From: Clostridium ljungdahlii
Lineage (GTDB): Bacteria > Bacillota > Clostridia > Clostridiales > Clostridiaceae
DNA length: 64,000 nucleotides
Reading direction: 5' to 3'
NCBI RefSeq assembly: GCF_001636845.1
Contig: NZ_LITT01000035.1
Span: forward strand, 124,001 to 188,000
The notes beneath the pieces are model-generated. The model was not told where the DNA came from and searched no databases. It saw nothing but the letters and a program-made list of their open reading frames with translations. Below, piece after piece: positions 63,050 to 64,000 of this stretch; within the stretch, counting starts at the first letter, position 1, and every line of letters starts with the position of its first letter. The position numbers and the translations under genes were made by a program.

Positions 63050-63846
63050 TACTTAAACTTTTTAAAAATGAAATCATAAAAATGCTGCATTCTAAAAAGT
63101 TATATGTACTTATGGTATTTGTCATATTCATGATTGCAGCAATATGTTATATGATATATTTAGATAGAGGGCATATAATGAATAATGCACCTATAGCACG
63201 TAACTACAGCAATCAGCTTAAAATGGATATATTAAATATGAATAGTGTAATATTTTTAAAACAATTCAGCACAGAATTTATATTTAGGACAGTAGTACCC
63301 TACTTTGCATTCTTTATGACTGTATTTTCAGTTAGCATATTTGGTGAAGATTTTTTTAGTGGGAACATGAAATACTTTGCAAGATTAACTAAAGATCATG
63401 TTAATGTATTTAAAGCCAAAGTACTTAGTATCATTTTTTATTCAGCACTAGTAGTTATTTTGACATTGATATTAGGATTTACAATAAGTTCCTTTGTTTT
63501 TAAATTGAGTTTTGATGGTTTAGGAAAAATTGTATTAATTTATTTATCTGCAATAATTCCAGTTGCTTCATTTGGATTAATCATAGGAATAATATCTTTG
63601 TTTTTTAAAAACACGACAATTAGCATAGCTATAGGTATTGTAAGTTCAATATTTTTAACTGTTTCAGACAGACTTACAATCACAAGTAACTTTTCACCTA
63701 TAGGAGTACTTGGTCTTATGGAGAAGTTCAGAGCTAACAATATATCGTTGATCTCTTTGCTGATAGTAAATGGAGTATCAGTCATCCATTTGCTAGTTGC
63801 TTATTTCATAGGAAAAAAACTGTTCAAAAATAAGGAATTTGTCTGA
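63046..63846 (+). CDS. ABC transporter permease (ABC-2 type)
   Basis: 266 residues, six membrane segments, large extracytoplasmic loop (about 40-85). VSIFGEDFFSGNMKYFARLTKDHVNVFKAKVLS corresponds to the conserved loop of ABC-2 permeases. TTG start overlapping the previous stop, with AAGGAG eight bases upstream. Completes an A-B-C exporter set as in lantibiotic-immunity and bacitracin transporters. Confidence 0.85.
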   Translation: MILKLFKNEIIKMLHSKKLYVLMVFVIFMIAAICYMIYLDRGHIMNNAPIARNYSNQLKMDILNMNSVIFLKQFSTEFIFRTVVPYFAFFMTVFSVSIFGEDFFSGNMKYFARLTKDHVNVFKAKVLSIIFYSALVVILTLILGFTISSFVFKLSFDGLGKIVLIYLSAIIPVASFGLIIGIISLFFKNTTISIAIGIVSSIFLTVSDRLTITSNFSPIGVLGLMEKFRANNISLISLLIVNGVSVIHLLVAYFIGKKLFKNKEFV

Positions 63847-63857
63847 AATTTTCCCAA

Positions 63858-63998
63858 TCATTTTTGATCTTCCTTCATGGAGTTTATTTCTTCAAATCTT
63901 TTCTCTGCTGCGTTTATTGCCTCTACACCTGCTTTACATAAGACATTAATACCCTTAACAATAGTTACAATCACAAATGCTTCTACTAATTCTTCCAT
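63858..63998 (-). CDS. Small hypothetical protein (46 aa)
   Basis: MEELVEAFVIVTIVKGINVL, then CKAGVEAINAAEKRFEEINS and MKEDQK. A hydrophobic N-terminal half and a charged helical C-terminal half. Lies at the window edge, so the start might be further out. Convergent with the ABC permease. No family recognised. Confidence 0.55.
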   Translation of the reverse strand: MEELVEAFVIVTIVKGINVLCKAGVEAINAAEKRFEEINSMKEDQK

Positions 63999-64000
63999 AG

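Noticed and set aside
1-64000. tRNA, rRNA, prophage structural genes or replication origin
   Set aside because: None recognised; no cloverleaf, rRNA core motifs, phage capsid genes or DnaA-box clusters seen.

Overview
The window is low-GC, strongly A+T-biased DNA with Gram-positive ribosome-binding sites, TTG and GTG starts, a TPP riboswitch and many MerR/PadR/MarR/AraC drug-response genes. This fits a Clostridium-like Firmicute; the species cannot be named from the sequence. It reads as an accessory, mobile-element-rich chromosomal segment.

Layout. 1-5.4 kb: a truncated DUF2812 gene, then a leftward galactofuranose/ribose-type sugar ABC operon (binding protein, ATPase, two permeases) whose ATPase gene carries an in-frame stop. 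5.8-9.4 kb: bactofilin plus DUF4004 regulator pair, a FabG remnant, an MBL-fold hydrolase and a divergent-family ATP-binding protein. 9.7-18.1 kb: a complete leftward type III-A CRISPR effector operon in the order (5' to 3') TM-SAVED-like protein, csm1, csm2, csm3, csm4, csm5, CARF-HEPN (Csm6-like), cas6. No cas1 or cas2 is present. 18.3-24.1 and 33.8-34.3 kb: five dispersed copies of one CRISPR leader cassette, four of them feeding small arrays of 4-6 spacers, all oriented like the cas operon and interleaved with a zeta-like toxin pair, Rpn nuclease genes and small regulators. 24.2-36.7 kb: stress and drug genes (nitroreductase, AraC, MFS, GNATs, MerR, hydrolases, PadR-DUF2812), and a thiazole salvage operon thiW-thiM behind tandem riboswitch elements.

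36.7-57.7 kb is a patchwork of decayed mobile DNA: structured short elements, chimeric ABC fragments, a DDE transposase remnant, split IS4 and IS3 transposases, two group II intron remnants, and a conspicuously GC-rich block (about 44.0-50.5 kb) carrying an ABC fragment, MBL hydrolase, amidohydrolase, MarR and a 5'-truncated relaxase, evidently from a different donor. Working resistance-type modules (MFS with XRE regulator, nitroreductase with MarR, MATE with MarR) lie among them. 57.9-63.8 kb returns to intact genes: a PadR-controlled membrane ferredoxin and an Agr/Bcr-like two-component system with an ABC exporter.

How the genes work together: the Csm complex with crRNAs matured by Cas6 would bind phage transcripts; Csm1 keeps the GGDD cyclase motif but shows no HD nuclease motif, so immunity probably relies on cyclic oligoadenylate read by the CARF-HEPN RNase and possibly by the membrane-anchored SAVED-like protein at the head of the operon. 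That small protein, the repeated leader cassette with its built-in terminator hairpin, and a second aptamer lacking the pyrophosphate-sensor arm upstream of thiW are the most interesting observations.
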